DNA from: Clostridia bacterium
Lineage (GTDB): Bacteria > Bacillota > Clostridia > Christensenellales > CAG-138
Direction of reading: 5' to 3'
Assembly (NCBI GenBank): GCA_017435905.1
Contig: JAFSEB010000025.1
Location: 1-60,302 of the forward strand
DNA: 60,302 nucleotides
Below are positions 36,119 to 44,820 of the stretch, in pieces. Position numbers and translations under genes: made by a program. The notes beneath the pieces were generated by a model, which did no database searches, had not been told where the DNA came from, and saw only the letters and a program-made list of their open reading frames with translations. How positions within the stretch are numbered: position 1 is the stretch's first letter; the number at the start of each line of letters is the position of its first letter.

Positions 36119-37123
36119 TTATTTGGCCATGTTCTGCGCCTGAACGGCGGTGATCGCAGTTACGGAAACAACGTCTTCCACGCTGCAGCCGCGGGAAAGG
36201 TCGTTGATGGGCTTGCGGAAGCCCTGGCAGATCGGGCCGGTGGCCTCGGCGCCGGCAAGACGCTGCACCAGCTTGTAGCCGATGTTGCCTGCCTGCAGAT
36301 CCGGGAACACGAGCACGTTGGCCTTACCCGCAACGGGGCTGCCGGGGGACTTGAGCTGGCCGACCTTTTCGACGAGGGCGGCATCCGCCTGCAGTTCGCC
36401 GTCAACGTTGAGGTCGGGAGCCTGCTCCTTCACGAGAGCGGTGGCTGCGGTGACCTTATCTACGTTTTCATGCTTGGCGCTGCCCTTGGTGGAGAAGGAA
36501 AGCATTGCAACACGGGGATCGATGCCGCAGAGAACCTTGCCGGTTTCGGCGGAAGCGATGGCGATGGAAGCAAGCTGTTCGGCGGTGGGAACGATATTCA
36601 CGGCGCAGTCCGCAAAGATCATGACGCCATCATCACCGTAAGCCTTGTTGGGAACTTCCATGATGAAGCAGCTGGAGACGGTGCCCATGCCGGGAGCCAT
36701 CTTGATGATCTGGAGACCGGGACGGAGGGTATCCGCAGTGGTGCAGATGGCGCCGGCTACAAGGCCGTCCACCTTGCCGTCATAAAGAAGCATTGCGCCG
36801 AAGAACATGGTATCCTGCATAGTCTTCTCGGCCTTTTCGGGGGTCATGCCCTTGGCCTTACGCATCTCATAGAACTCATTCACATAGCGTCCGAAATCGG
36901 GGGAGGCAACGGGGCACTGAAGCTCCACACCGTCAAGGCATACGCCGCAGGCTTCAGCCTTGGCTTTGATATTCTCTACGTTGCCGAGAAGCACGACTTC
37001 TGCGATACCTTCTTTGGTGATGATCTCCGCTGCACGGATGATACGCTCTTCTTCGCCTTCGGGCAGCACAACGCGCTTCACGTCTGCTTTCGCTTTCGCT
37101 TTGATCTTGTCAAGAACGGACAT
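36119..37123 (-). CDS. pta: Phosphate acetyltransferase
   Basis: A 334-residue short-type Pta (no N-terminal regulatory domains) converting acetyl-CoA and phosphate to acetyl-phosphate. [20 protein letters not shown] (about 16-35) and the C-terminal [36 protein letters not shown] are typical. Start at 37123 with AAAGGAG upstream; the earlier in-frame ATG at 37159 lies before the ribosome site. Confidence 0.97.
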   Translation of the reverse strand: MSVLDKIKAKAKADVKRVVLPEGEEERIIRAAEIITKEGIAEVVLLGNVENIKAKAEACGVCLDGVELQCPVASPDFGRYVNEFYEMRKAKGMTPEKAEKTMQDTMFFGAMLLYDGKVDGLVAGAICTTADTLRPGLQIIKMAPGMGTVSSCFIMEVPNKAYGDDGVMIFADCAVNIVPTAEQLASIAIASAETGKVLCGIDPRVAMLSFSTKGSAKHENVDKVTAATALVKEQAPDLNVDGELQADAALVEKVGQLKSPGSPVAGKANVLVFPDLQAGNIGYKLVQRLAGAEATGPICQGFRKPINDLSRGCSVEDVVSVTAITAVQAQNMAK

Positions 37124-37184
37124 TTTGGAATGATCTCCTTTCGAAACTCTTATGTTCATGGGTGGTATTCGCCCTAACTTCGAT

Positions 37185-37193
37185 ATTATAGCA
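37185..37193 (-). promoter_or_regulatory. Extended -10 of pta-ackA
   Basis: Minus strand TGCTATAAT, about 60 bases before pta; no recognisable -35. Confidence 0.6.
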
Positions 37194-37274
37194 CAAGAAA
37201 TGGATTTCGCCTACCTTGGCACGTGATTTTTGCACAAGTTTTTTCCTGTTTTTTCAGTTATGTACCGTGTTTTA

Positions 37275-37283
37275 TGCTATAAT
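37275..37283 (+). promoter_or_regulatory. Extended -10 of tmcAL
   Basis: Plus strand TGCTATAAT at 37275-37283, 27 bases before the tmcAL start; divergent to the pta promoter about 80 bases away. -35 region is weak. Confidence 0.65.
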
Positions 37284-37310
37284 CACAAAAAACACCGAAG
37301 GAGGAATCTC

Positions 37311-38510
37311 ATGCAGCGTGCTGTCGGCATCATTGCGGAATACAATCCCTTCCATAACGGGCATGCCTATCAGCTTGCCCGGGCAAAGGAGCGCTCGTCC
37401 CTGCCCTATGCGGCGGTCGTCATGAGCGGCGCCTTCGTGCAGCGCGGTGAGTGCGCCGCCTTCGATAAATTCACCCGTACAAAGTGGGCGCTTGAAAACG
37501 GTGCAGACCTTGTTCTTGAACTGCCTGCCGCCTTTGCCTGCGCCAATGCGGAGCGCTTCGCCCTTGGCGGCGTGGGCACCCTTGCAGCCACGGGCATTGT
37601 GGATGCCGTTGCCTTCGGTGCGGAGGATGCTTCCCTGCCCCGCCTGCGTGAAATGGCCTTTGCGGAAAAAAGCGAGGCTTTCCGCAGCAGCCTTGCTGCC
37701 TTTTTGGCGAAGGGACGCTCCTACCCTGCCGCCCGTGCGGATGCCCTTTCGGAAGTTTTCGGCGGCACTTTGCAGGCGTCGCCCAACAACATACTCGGTG
37801 CGGAATACATCAAAGCCGCCGATGCCCTTGCACCGCACATGGCGCTTATCCCCATCCGGCGCATCGGTGCCATGCACGACAGCACGGATGCCGTACCGGA
37901 CTTTGCAAGCGCATCCGCCCTGCGTGCCGCCGCCGCAGAAAAGGATATGCCCTTCATCAAAGGCGCCGTTCCCGAAGGAGTCGGCGGTGAGATCGGATCC
38001 CTTCTTGCGGAAGGATATGCACCTGCGGTTTTTGAGAAACTCGGCAGCGCCGTGCTGTATGCCCTCAGGCGTATGGAAAAAGAAAGCCTTGCAGCCCTGC
38101 CCGATGTGGCGGAGGGTCTTGAAAACGTACTCTACGAAAAAGTCCGCAGCGAAACGGAGCTTTCCGCCTTCCTTGAAGCGGTGAAAACAAAGCGCTACAC
38201 CCTTGCAAGGCTGCGCCGCACCGCTGCCCATGCGCTTCTTGGATTTGACAAGGCATTCTTTGCCGCCCACAGCGCACCAAGGTACATCCGTGTGCTCGGC
38301 ATCAGGCGCACGGCGCTTCCCCTTCTTTCCGCCATGCAGAAGGAAGCCTCCCTTCCCATCGTTACGGACTACAGGAGTTTTCTTGCCCTTGACAGCGAAG
38401 CAAAAGCGCTGTATCGCAAGGATCTGTTTGCGGCGGAGCTGCAGGCGATGGCATTCCCCGTGCCTCAAAGTGCAAGGAGCGAATTTGCCCGTCCGCTGCT
38501 GATCGTATAA
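37311..38510 (+). CDS. tmcAL: tRNA(Met) cytidine acetate ligase
   Basis: A 399-residue member of the TmcAL/YlbM family, which uses acetate and ATP to acetylate C34 of elongator tRNA-Met. The nucleotidyltransferase-like N-terminus GIIAEYNPFHNGHAYQLARAK (about 5-25) contains the HNGH motif, followed by VVMSGAFVQRGECAAFDKF and the ASPNNILGAEYIKA segment. AGGAGG precedes the ATG at 37311. It is divergent from pta-ackA, the acetate-forming genes. Confidence 0.95.
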   Translation: MQRAVGIIAEYNPFHNGHAYQLARAKERSSLPYAAVVMSGAFVQRGECAAFDKFTRTKWALENGADLVLELPAAFACANAERFALGGVGTLAATGIVDAVAFGAEDASLPRLREMAFAEKSEAFRSSLAAFLAKGRSYPAARADALSEVFGGTLQASPNNILGAEYIKAADALAPHMALIPIRRIGAMHDSTDAVPDFASASALRAAAAEKDMPFIKGAVPEGVGGEIGSLLAEGYAPAVFEKLGSAVLYALRRMEKESLAALPDVAEGLENVLYEKVRSETELSAFLEAVKTKRYTLARLRRTAAHALLGFDKAFFAAHSAPRYIRVLGIRRTALPLLSAMQKEASLPIVTDYRSFLALDSEAKALYRKDLFAAELQAMAFPVPQSARSEFARPLLIV

Positions 38511-38553
38511 AACAAAACGCAAGAATCGCCCATTGCGCACATAGGAATAAAGC

Positions 38554-39603
38554 ATGAAGAAACAGCTTGCCGTATTCCTGTGTGCGCTTTTTTGCGCACT
38601 TTTGATCCTGTTCCACCCTGCCGCCACGGATGCCGCCAAAGAGGGCTTTCTTGTGTGGCGTGACAGCGTGATGCCCTCGCTCCTTCCCTTTTTCGTGTGC
38701 ACCTCCCTTCTTCGGCAGCTCGGCGCTCTTGAAAGCGGCAATGCCGCAGCGCTGTTCGCCCTTGCCTTCGTATCCGGTGCGCCGGGCGGCGCACGGCTCT
38801 GTGCCCAGTATGCCTGCGACGGAGAAGCGAAGGACGGCACGCAGCTTCTTGCTGCCGCCCTCAACACCGTCAGCCCCATGTTCATCGTATCGGCTTTCGC
38901 TTCATCCATGCTCGGAACGCCCGGCGCAGCGGCGCCCATCCTGCTGTCGCAGCTGCTTGCCGCCATCGCAGCGGTGTTTTTCGCAAAAAGAGCTTACGGG
39001 GTCCACCTTAGCGCCACCGCAAAGGAGGCTTCCCTGCCCCTTGCACACCGCTTCGCCGCGAGCATCACGGAAGCGGTCTCCTCCATCCTTTCCGTTCTGG
39101 GCGCCATCGTGTTTTTCTTTGTGGCAATACGCCTTATAAAGGAAACGGGCATGCTGCATCTGCTGCTTTTTCCCCTTTCCGCCCTGTTTCCCGGTCTTGA
39201 TGCCGCTGCGGCGGAAGCGGTGTTTTCCGGCATGCTGGAAATGACCGCCGGCGCAAAGGCACTCGGCAGCCTTGCGCTTCCCCTGCGGATAAAATCAGCC
39301 CTCGGCGCTTTTCTTTTTTCCTTTGGCGGTCTTTGCATCACCGCACAGTCGCTGCTGTTTTTCCCCGTCAGCCTCAAGCGTTATCTGCCTTTTAAGCTAA
39401 TGCAGGGGCTGCTGAGCGGAATGATCTGCTACCTCATTTTTCCGCTTTGCTTTTTCGGCACGGCGCAGGCAGGCTCCGTCACCGCAGAGACCCTCGGAAG
39501 AAATGCGGTCACCGCCGGCTTCATCTTTGCGGTATCCCTTCTCGGCACGGCGGCGGTCATGCTCTACAGCGCCATTCTCGGCAAGCGCAGGAGAAGGAAG
39601 TAA
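38554..39603 (+). CDS. YlbJ-like sporulation/nucleoside-recognition membrane protein
   Basis: A 349-residue protein with about eight hydrophobic segments. The early GFLVWRDSVMPSLLPFFVCTSLLRQLG (about 31-57) and VSGAPGGARLCAQYACDG (about 72-89) correspond to conserved parts of YlbJ, an integral membrane protein needed for sporulation in Bacillus, where ylbJ is near ylbM. The C-terminus is basic (GKRRRRK). AGGAATAAAGC precedes the ATG. Same transcript as tmcAL. Confidence 0.8.
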   Translation: MKKQLAVFLCALFCALLILFHPAATDAAKEGFLVWRDSVMPSLLPFFVCTSLLRQLGALESGNAAALFALAFVSGAPGGARLCAQYACDGEAKDGTQLLAAALNTVSPMFIVSAFASSMLGTPGAAAPILLSQLLAAIAAVFFAKRAYGVHLSATAKEASLPLAHRFAASITEAVSSILSVLGAIVFFFVAIRLIKETGMLHLLLFPLSALFPGLDAAAAEAVFSGMLEMTAGAKALGSLALPLRIKSALGAFLFSFGGLCITAQSLLFFPVSLKRYLPFKLMQGLLSGMICYLIFPLCFFGTAQAGSVTAETLGRNAVTAGFIFAVSLLGTAAVMLYSAILGKRRRRK

Positions 39604-39621
39604 GCCGCCTTGCAAAAAAGA

Positions 39622-39656
39622 AGATCCTCCACGCCATAAAGGCATGCGGAGGATCT
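39622..39656 (+). terminator. Terminator after the ylbJ-like gene
   Basis: AGATCCTCC (39622-39630) pairs with GGAGGATCT (39648-39656), with an inner GCC/GGC extension; it is followed by GATGTTTTATG, a weak T-run. The following 39657-39768 holds no gene that I can see. Confidence 0.65.
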
Positions 39657-39768
39657 GATGTTTTATGTGTTCTGCCCGATGGCAAAGTTCCCATCGTTTT
39701 TTGTTCCCTGACAGTTAAAGCGCACAGCATCATACGCCTTTCATGCCATCTCCTTCAATAAAACGCAG

Positions 39769-39794
39769 AATGCCCGTGCAAACGCACGGGCATT
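39769..39794 (-). terminator. Terminator after the DivIVA-like gene
   Basis: AATGCCCGTGC (39769-39779) and GCACGGGCATT (39784-39794) form a perfect 11 bp stem; the minus strand continues CTGCGTTTTATT. Confidence 0.85.
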
Positions 39795-39804
39795 GCCTGT
39801 CAAA

Positions 39805-40599
39805 TTATTCTTCGTCGTCAAAATCGATGTCTTCGATCTTCTTTTTGCGCTTGAACAGACCGCCGAAGAAGCCGCCCTTTTCATCTTCTTCCTCATCGTC
39901 AAAATCGTCGAAATCATCTTCGTATTCTTCAACGGGGGCAGGCTTTGCCTTGCGGCGGGGCTGCTGGGGCTGGGCTGCCGGTGCGGCTTCCGCCTTCTGC
40001 TGCGGCTGAGCTGCCGGCACGGGCTGTTCGGGTGCCGGCGCAGGGGCTGCGGCACGGGTGCTGCGTGCATCAAGATCACGGCGGTTGATAGCCACGAGCT
40101 GCTTATATTCCACAAGGAAGCTTTCAAGGTCACGGAGCACATCATCCGCATAGCACTTGGCGTTTTCGAACACAAGGCTTGCATTGGCTTCCGCCTTTTT
40201 GGCAAGAAGCTCCGCACGGCGCTGGGCTTCCTGATAGATCTCATCCTGCTGCACAAGGCGCTCGTATTCCTGACGGGCCTGCGCAAGGATGTTCTCGGAC
40301 TCCTCATTCGCCTTGGCGACGATCTCCTCGGCACGGGCTTCCGCATCCGCCACCACTTCACGGGCATGCTCATCCGCATTGTCGATCATGCTCTGGGATT
40401 CCACCATGACGCTGTTGGCACGGCGGATATCCTCGGGGATGGTGACCTTCAGATCGCCGAGCAGATCGATCATTTCGTCTGCATCGATCACGCGCTTGTT
40501 GCCGCTGCCGCCGAGTTTCGGTTTGGGGCTGCGCTCGATCATTTCTTCAAGCTGGCCGATAATGTTGAAAATCTGCAAGTTCTGCGTGTTATTGCTCAT
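39805..40599 (-). CDS. DivIVA-like coiled-coil protein with acidic tail
   Basis: A 264-residue protein. An N-terminal block (NLQIFNIIGQLEEMIERSP, DADEMIDLLGDLKVTIPEDIRRA) is followed by a long charged coiled coil (about 60-175), a linker rich in Ala, Pro and Gln (about 182-222), an acidic run of Asp/Glu (about 226-242) and a short basic-aromatic end GGFFGGLFKRKKK. This architecture matches proteins encoded next to coaD/rsmD in Clostridia and annotated as DivIVA-like or ATPase; a scaffold role in cell division is likely but unproven. Overlaps coaD by 11 bases. Confidence 0.75.
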   Translation of the reverse strand: MSNNTQNLQIFNIIGQLEEMIERSPKPKLGGSGNKRVIDADEMIDLLGDLKVTIPEDIRRANSVMVESQSMIDNADEHAREVVADAEARAEEIVAKANEESENILAQARQEYERLVQQDEIYQEAQRRAELLAKKAEANASLVFENAKCYADDVLRDLESFLVEYKQLVAINRRDLDARSTRAAAPAPAPEQPVPAAQPQQKAEAAPAAQPQQPRRKAKPAPVEEYEDDFDDFDDEEEDEKGGFFGGLFKRKKKIEDIDFDDEE

Positions 40600-41083
40600 C
40601 GCTGTTGACCCTTTCTGCGATTAATTGATGTATTTGTTCGGGCACGAGCCCGGTAAGATCCGCTTTCGCCGCCATCAGCGTTCTCACCGCCGATGAACTG
40701 AGGAAAATGTGTGCGCTGTCCGCCGCAAGGTAGACCGTTTCAAGCCCCGGGGAAAGGCGCCTGTTGTAAAACTCCATGGAGTATTCGTAATCGAAATCCA
40801 CACCGTTGCGAAGGCCGCGGATGTTGACATCCGCCCCCACCGTTTTGGCAAAATCCACAAGGAGTCCGCCGAACACATGCACTTTCACGTTTTCGATGCC
40901 TGCGCCGCAAACGGCGGCTTCGATCATATTGCGCCGCTCATCGGGGGTAAAAAGGGGCCGTTTGTCCGGATTGACAAGAACGCCCACATGCACCGTTTCA
41001 AAAAGGGCTGCGGCACGCTTTACGATATCAAGATGCCCCATGGTAAAGGGATCGAAGCTGCCTGCGAAAATGGCTGATCTCAT
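40589..41083 (-). CDS. coaD: Phosphopantetheine adenylyltransferase
   Basis: A 164-residue enzyme, penultimate step of CoA synthesis (4'-phosphopantetheine + ATP to dephospho-CoA). AIFAGSFDPFTMGHLDIVKRA (4-24) with the H-x-G-H-type motif, VNIRGLRNGVDFDYE (about 88-102), and the C-terminal FLSSSAVRTL. It overlaps the rsmD stop by 4 bases. Confidence 0.97.
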   Translation of the reverse strand: MRSAIFAGSFDPFTMGHLDIVKRAAALFETVHVGVLVNPDKRPLFTPDERRNMIEAAVCGAGIENVKVHVFGGLLVDFAKTVGADVNIRGLRNGVDFDYEYSMEFYNRRLSPGLETVYLAADSAHIFLSSSAVRTLMAAKADLTGLVPEQIHQLIAERVNSDEQ

Positions 41084-41637
41084 GCCTTTGGTTCCTCCTT
41101 GAAAATGGAGATGGCGGCCTCGCCGTATTTTCTTCTGTCGTGGAGGGTGAAGCCTTCCGGCGTTTCCGGCGGCAGCGCATGGGCGTGTTCCGCAATGATA
41201 AGGCAGCCTGTTTCCAGCACGCCGGCATCCCTGAGAAGCAGCAGCGTGCTTTCAAGAAGCCCTGCCTTATAGGGCGGATCGAGGAACACCAGGCCGAAGC
41301 GGTATCCTGCACGGGCAGCGCTTTGCACGGCAGCCCGATAATCAAGGGAATAGACGGTGCTTTTTTCTTCAAAGCCCAGCTTTGCGATATTGGCACGGAT
41401 CACGGCAACGCTTTCCCTGCCCATATCGTTGAACACGGCATGGACTGCGCCCCTTGAAAGAGCTTCAAGCCCAAGATTGCCGCTGCCTGCAAACAGGTCG
41501 AGCACGCTTTTGCCGTAGATATCAAACTGGATGATGCCAAACAGCGATTCCTTGACCCTGTCAAGCGTCGGCCGGGTATCCCGCCCCTTGGGCGCCCCGA
41601 TCGTCACGCCGCGCTTTGTTCCTGCGATGATGCGCAA
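41080..41637 (-). CDS. rsmD: 16S rRNA (guanine966-N2)-methyltransferase
   Basis: A 185-residue methyltransferase. SAM site LFAGSGNLGLEALSRGA (about 48-64) and catalytic DPPY in FLDPPYKAGLL (about 117-127). The start is TTG at 41637, with GGAGGAAGG just upstream and the RIIAGTKRGV beginning expected of the family. Heads the rsmD-coaD-DivIVA-like operon. Confidence 0.93.
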   Translation of the reverse strand: MRIIAGTKRGVTIGAPKGRDTRPTLDRVKESLFGIIQFDIYGKSVLDLFAGSGNLGLEALSRGAVHAVFNDMGRESVAVIRANIAKLGFEEKSTVYSLDYRAAVQSAARAGYRFGLVFLDPPYKAGLLESTLLLLRDAGVLETGCLIIAEHAHALPPETPEGFTLHDRRKYGEAAISIFKEEPKA

Positions 41638-41665
41638 TGCCTTCCTCCACAGATATATTCATACT

Positions 41666-41695
41666 ATTTTAGCATTGTTTCCCATCCGCTTACAA
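41666..41695 (-). promoter_or_regulatory. Promoter of rsmD-coaD
   Basis: Minus strand TTGTAA (41690-41695), 18 bases, TAAAAT (41666-41671), TGC extension. The TAA of TTGTAA is the stop codon of the 5-FCL gene. Confidence 0.75.
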
Positions 41696-42277
41696 GTGCG
41701 AATACACGGAATTAACAATAATTCCACGGTTTGTGACAACGGCATCGGCTTTTTCGTCCCATTCTTCCACGGGAACGGTATCAAAAAGCTGCACATCAAA
41801 GGCAAAACCCACCTTCCATGCGGATACCCTTTGCAAAAGCCTGTCGTAATAGCCTGCCCCCCGTCCAAGGCGTGTCATATCCCGTCCGAAGGCGAGCCCC
41901 GGCAGGATGAGAAGGTCGATCTCCTCCGGCGCTATCTCCTCGCAGAGGGAGGGTTCCGGTTCAAAGATGCCGTAGGCGCCCGGCACAAGAGCATCCTTTG
42001 AACGGGGCAGATACAGCCCCAGCTGCCGCTCCGGCAGGCACTTTGGGTACACGATGCGCTTCCCCATCTCCTTTGCCGCCGCAAGGGCAAAAGCAGGGTC
42101 GCATTCGGCCCCCATGGCCATATAGCCGAGGATACAGGCGGCATCACGAAAAGCGGGCAGCTTGAGAAGATGTTCCGCAGCTGCCCGGGAACGTGCCTGC
42201 CGCTCCCCCAACGGGAGCGACGAAAGGCACGCTTTCACTTCCTTGCGGAAGTTCTGTTTGTGGGTAAAAAGGCTCAT
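41690..42277 (-). CDS. 5-formyltetrahydrofolate cyclo-ligase
   Basis: A 195-residue 5-FCL enzyme converting 5-formyl-THF to 5,10-methenyl-THF with ATP. LGYMAMGAECDPAF in the middle, and the phosphate-binding PGLAFGRDMTRLGRGAGYYDRLL (about 129-151) near the C-terminus identify it. The ATG overlaps the amidohydrolase stop (ATGA). It complements fhs in folate one-carbon metabolism. Confidence 0.92.
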   Translation of the reverse strand: MSLFTHKQNFRKEVKACLSSLPLGERQARSRAAAEHLLKLPAFRDAACILGYMAMGAECDPAFALAAAKEMGKRIVYPKCLPERQLGLYLPRSKDALVPGAYGIFEPEPSLCEEIAPEEIDLLILPGLAFGRDMTRLGRGAGYYDRLLQRVSAWKVGFAFDVQLFDTVPVEEWDEKADAVVTNRGIIVNSVYSHL

Positions 42278-43437
42278 GCTTCGTGCACAACTTTGCCGCC
42301 GATGAGCGTCATCAGGCAGCGGGCACGGAAATCAAGGGGATGGCCGCTGAACACGGCGATGTCCGCATCCTTGCCCACTTCAAGGCTGCCCACCCGGTCT
42401 GCGATGCCGGTGATCTCCGCCGCATTGACGGTGATGGCACGGAGGGCTTCCTCTTCCGGCAGCCCTTCACGGACGGCAAGGGCGATGCACACGGAAAGGT
42501 AGTGCTGCGGAATGACGGGATGGTCGGTGATCATGGCGAACTTGATGCCGGCATCGTAAAGGGCTTTGGGGGCCTTATAGGAAAGGTTCTTCAGCTCGAT
42601 CTTGCTCCTTTCGGTGAAAAGGGGCCCGATGATGATGCCTTCGCAGCCTTCCTGCAGCGCCTTTTTGAGGTGATCGGTGATAAGCCAGCCCTCGGTGCAG
42701 TGATCGAGGGTATAGCGGATGTTGAATTCCTTTGCGATGCGGATGGCGGTCAGGATATCATCCGCACGGTGGGCATGGATCTTCATGGGGATCTCACGGC
42801 GGATGACACGCAGCAGCGCTTCCTTGCCAAGATCACGGGCAGGCATCTTTTCCGCATCGCCCTTGGCTTCGTCGATCTTCCTGCCGTATTCCTGGGCATC
42901 CACAAGGGCTTTGCGCATGATGGCAGCAGTTGCCATACGGGTTTTGGGCGCTTTGCCGCTCTGACCGTATACGCTCTTGGGGTTTTCGCCGAAGGCAGCC
43001 TTCATGGCAACGGGGAAGCGCAGGGTCATATCCTCCACGGAATCACCGGCGGTCTTCATGGCTACGAAGGTGCCGCCGATTACATTGGCGCTGCCGGGGC
43101 CGGTGACGCAGGTGGTCACGCCCGCTGCGCAGGCTTCTTTGAAGTTGACATCATAGGGGTTGATGGAATCGATGGCACGCAGCTGCGGCGTAACGGGATC
43201 GGTGCTTTCGTTGCCGTCCGCACCTTCCCAGCCCATGGAATCCTCCCACATACCGATGTGGCTGTGGGCATCGATGATGCCGGGCATCACATAAGCGCCG
43301 GATACATCGCACACCAGAGCACCTTCAAAAGAAAGGTTTTCGCCGACAGCGGCGATCTTGCCGTTTTCAATGGCCACATCGCCCACGAATTCGGGGCCTG
43401 CCATGGTCAGAACTTTGCCGTTTTTCAGGATCAGCAT
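42274..43437 (-). CDS. Imidazolonepropionase-like amidohydrolase
   Basis: A 387-residue metal-dependent hydrolase of the COG1228 type. Metal-binding DAHSHIGMW (about 56-64), then MKIHAHRADDILTAIRIA (His pair about 217-219), TLDHCTEG and MITDHPVIPQ near 307-316. N- and C-terminal beta-sandwich parts (LKNGKVLTMAG; DADIAVFSGHPL). Substrate is not predictable. GGAG precedes the ATG. Confidence 0.85.
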   Translation of the reverse strand: MLILKNGKVLTMAGPEFVGDVAIENGKIAAVGENLSFEGALVCDVSGAYVMPGIIDAHSHIGMWEDSMGWEGADGNESTDPVTPQLRAIDSINPYDVNFKEACAAGVTTCVTGPGSANVIGGTFVAMKTAGDSVEDMTLRFPVAMKAAFGENPKSVYGQSGKAPKTRMATAAIMRKALVDAQEYGRKIDEAKGDAEKMPARDLGKEALLRVIRREIPMKIHAHRADDILTAIRIAKEFNIRYTLDHCTEGWLITDHLKKALQEGCEGIIIGPLFTERSKIELKNLSYKAPKALYDAGIKFAMITDHPVIPQHYLSVCIALAVREGLPEEEALRAITVNAAEITGIADRVGSLEVGKDADIAVFSGHPLDFRARCLMTLIGGKVVHEA

Positions 43438-43463
43438 TTTTGATTCTCCTTTTTCGTTATGTT

Positions 43464-44336
43464 TTATGATGATCTGTAGGTGTTTTGTGCAAGTGTGATC
43501 TCGATCATGTCCGTCACATCACGGGCCATGAGCATCCTTTCCTTCAAAAGGGACAGCGCCTCATCCGCCGCCGCACCGAGAAGATAAGCTGCTGCGCAGG
43601 CGGCTTCAAAGGTTTTGAGCTTCTGCCCCAGCATAGCAAGGGCGATGCCTGCAAGCACATCTCCGCTGCCGCCCTTTGCAAGGCCTGCGTTGCCGGTCTT
43701 GTTCCACGCAAAGCGGCCGTCCGCTGCGGCAATGATGCTTTCATGGCCTTTCAGCAGCACCGTGCATCCCCATTCCTCCGCCTTTGTTCTTGCAAGGGCT
43801 TCCTGCTTTTCCCTGACCTCGGCGATGCTGCAGCCGCAAAGCCGTGCCATTTCGCCGAAATGGGGCGTCACCATCACGTTTTCGTGAAGAACGGCTGCCT
43901 GATCCGGCTGCCTTGAGAGGGCAAAAAGCCCGTCCGCATCGATGACGGTGGGTTTGTTTGCCTTTAGAAGGCGCAAAAGCACCCTGTCCGTTTCCTCTTC
44001 CCGTCCCATGCCGGGGCCGATGGCCAATGCTGTGGCGTGGGAAAGCTCACGTTCAAGAAAGCCTTCTTCAAGATCTGCCCACCCGTTTCCCGGGAAGGGG
44101 AGCACCATGGCTTCCGGCAAACGGGAAAGCGTCTCCTTTGCAGGCATGGGGCACATGACCTTCAGCGTGCCGATGCCGCCCCGAAGGGCAGCCGCCGCAG
44201 CCATACAGGCGGCGCCGGGCATTTCACGGCTTCCTGCAAGCAGCAGCCCGTGACCGCTGTCACCCTTGTTGGCATCCGCTTTTCGTGTGCCGAGCATGTT
44301 GGCGATGTCGTTTTTTTGCAAAACAGTTCCTGTCAT
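43464..44336 (-). CDS. nnrD: ADP-dependent NAD(P)H-hydrate dehydratase
   Basis: A 290-residue ribokinase-like repair enzyme that restores NAD(P)H from its damaged hydrate. GDSGHGLLLAGSREMPGAACMA (about 24-45), AIGPGMGREEE (about 119-129) and NAGLAKGGSGDVLAGIAL (about 213-230). Only the dehydratase half is present; the NnrE epimerase domain often fused to it is missing. Start at 44336 with CGGAGAA upstream. Confidence 0.9.
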   Translation of the reverse strand: MTGTVLQKNDIANMLGTRKADANKGDSGHGLLLAGSREMPGAACMAAAAALRGGIGTLKVMCPMPAKETLSRLPEAMVLPFPGNGWADLEEGFLERELSHATALAIGPGMGREEETDRVLLRLLKANKPTVIDADGLFALSRQPDQAAVLHENVMVTPHFGEMARLCGCSIAEVREKQEALARTKAEEWGCTVLLKGHESIIAAADGRFAWNKTGNAGLAKGGSGDVLAGIALAMLGQKLKTFEAACAAAYLLGAAADEALSLLKERMLMARDVTDMIEITLAQNTYRSS

Positions 44337-44357
44337 TTTATTCTCCGCAGCCCAAAA

Positions 44358-44380
44358 CAAAAACGGCGGGGGCACCGCCG
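44358..44380 (-). terminator. Terminator after acpS
   Basis: CGGCGG (44364-44369) and CCGCCG (44375-44380) stem followed on the minus strand by TTTTTGTTTT, only ~20 bases before the nnrD start. Confidence 0.8.
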
Positions 44381-44387
44381 AACTTGT

Positions 44388-44756
44388 TCAATCCTCCACG
44401 ATCGCCTGCGCCACGGCAAGCTCCTTGATGTGGGAAATGCTGATGTGCACGGTCTTCGCCGCAAGCTCCTGCATGCGGTCGAGGGCGCCGTTCACAAGGT
44501 GGGTATAGGGCTTCCCGCTTTCATCGTGAAGCACCTCGATATCCGTCCACTTAATGCCCCGAAAGCCCACGGAAAGCGCCTTTGCGGTGGCTTCCTTTGC
44601 GGCAAAGGTGCCGGCGATGGTCTGCGCCTCGAAGCGGAAGCGTGCGAAATATTCCCTCTCCGCCTCCGTGAATACCGCATTGAGGAAAGCAGGCTTTGCC
44701 GCAGCCTTTCGGATGCGCTCCACCTCGATGATGTCGATGCCGGTGCCAATTACCAT
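44388..44756 (-). CDS. acpS: Holo-[acyl-carrier-protein] synthase
   Basis: A 122-residue phosphopantetheinyl transferase that activates AcpP from CoA. GTGIDIIEVERI (4-15) with the metal-binding Asp and FAAKEATAKALSVG (about 47-60) are diagnostic. Start at 44756 with CGGAG upstream. Confidence 0.96.
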   Translation of the reverse strand: MVIGTGIDIIEVERIRKAAAKPAFLNAVFTEAEREYFARFRFEAQTIAGTFAAKEATAKALSVGFRGIKWTDIEVLHDESGKPYTHLVNGALDRMQELAAKTVHISISHIKELAVAQAIVED

Positions 44757-44791
44757 GTTTTTACTCCGTTTCCGGTCAATTGATTGCAATT

Positions 44792-44820
44792 ATTCTACAC
44801 ATTTGCGGCAGGGTTGTCAA
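44792..44820 (-). promoter_or_regulatory. Promoter of acpS
   Basis: Minus strand TTGACA (44815-44820), 17 bases, TAGAAT (44792-44797). The TGA stop of birA is inside the -35 box. Confidence 0.85.
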
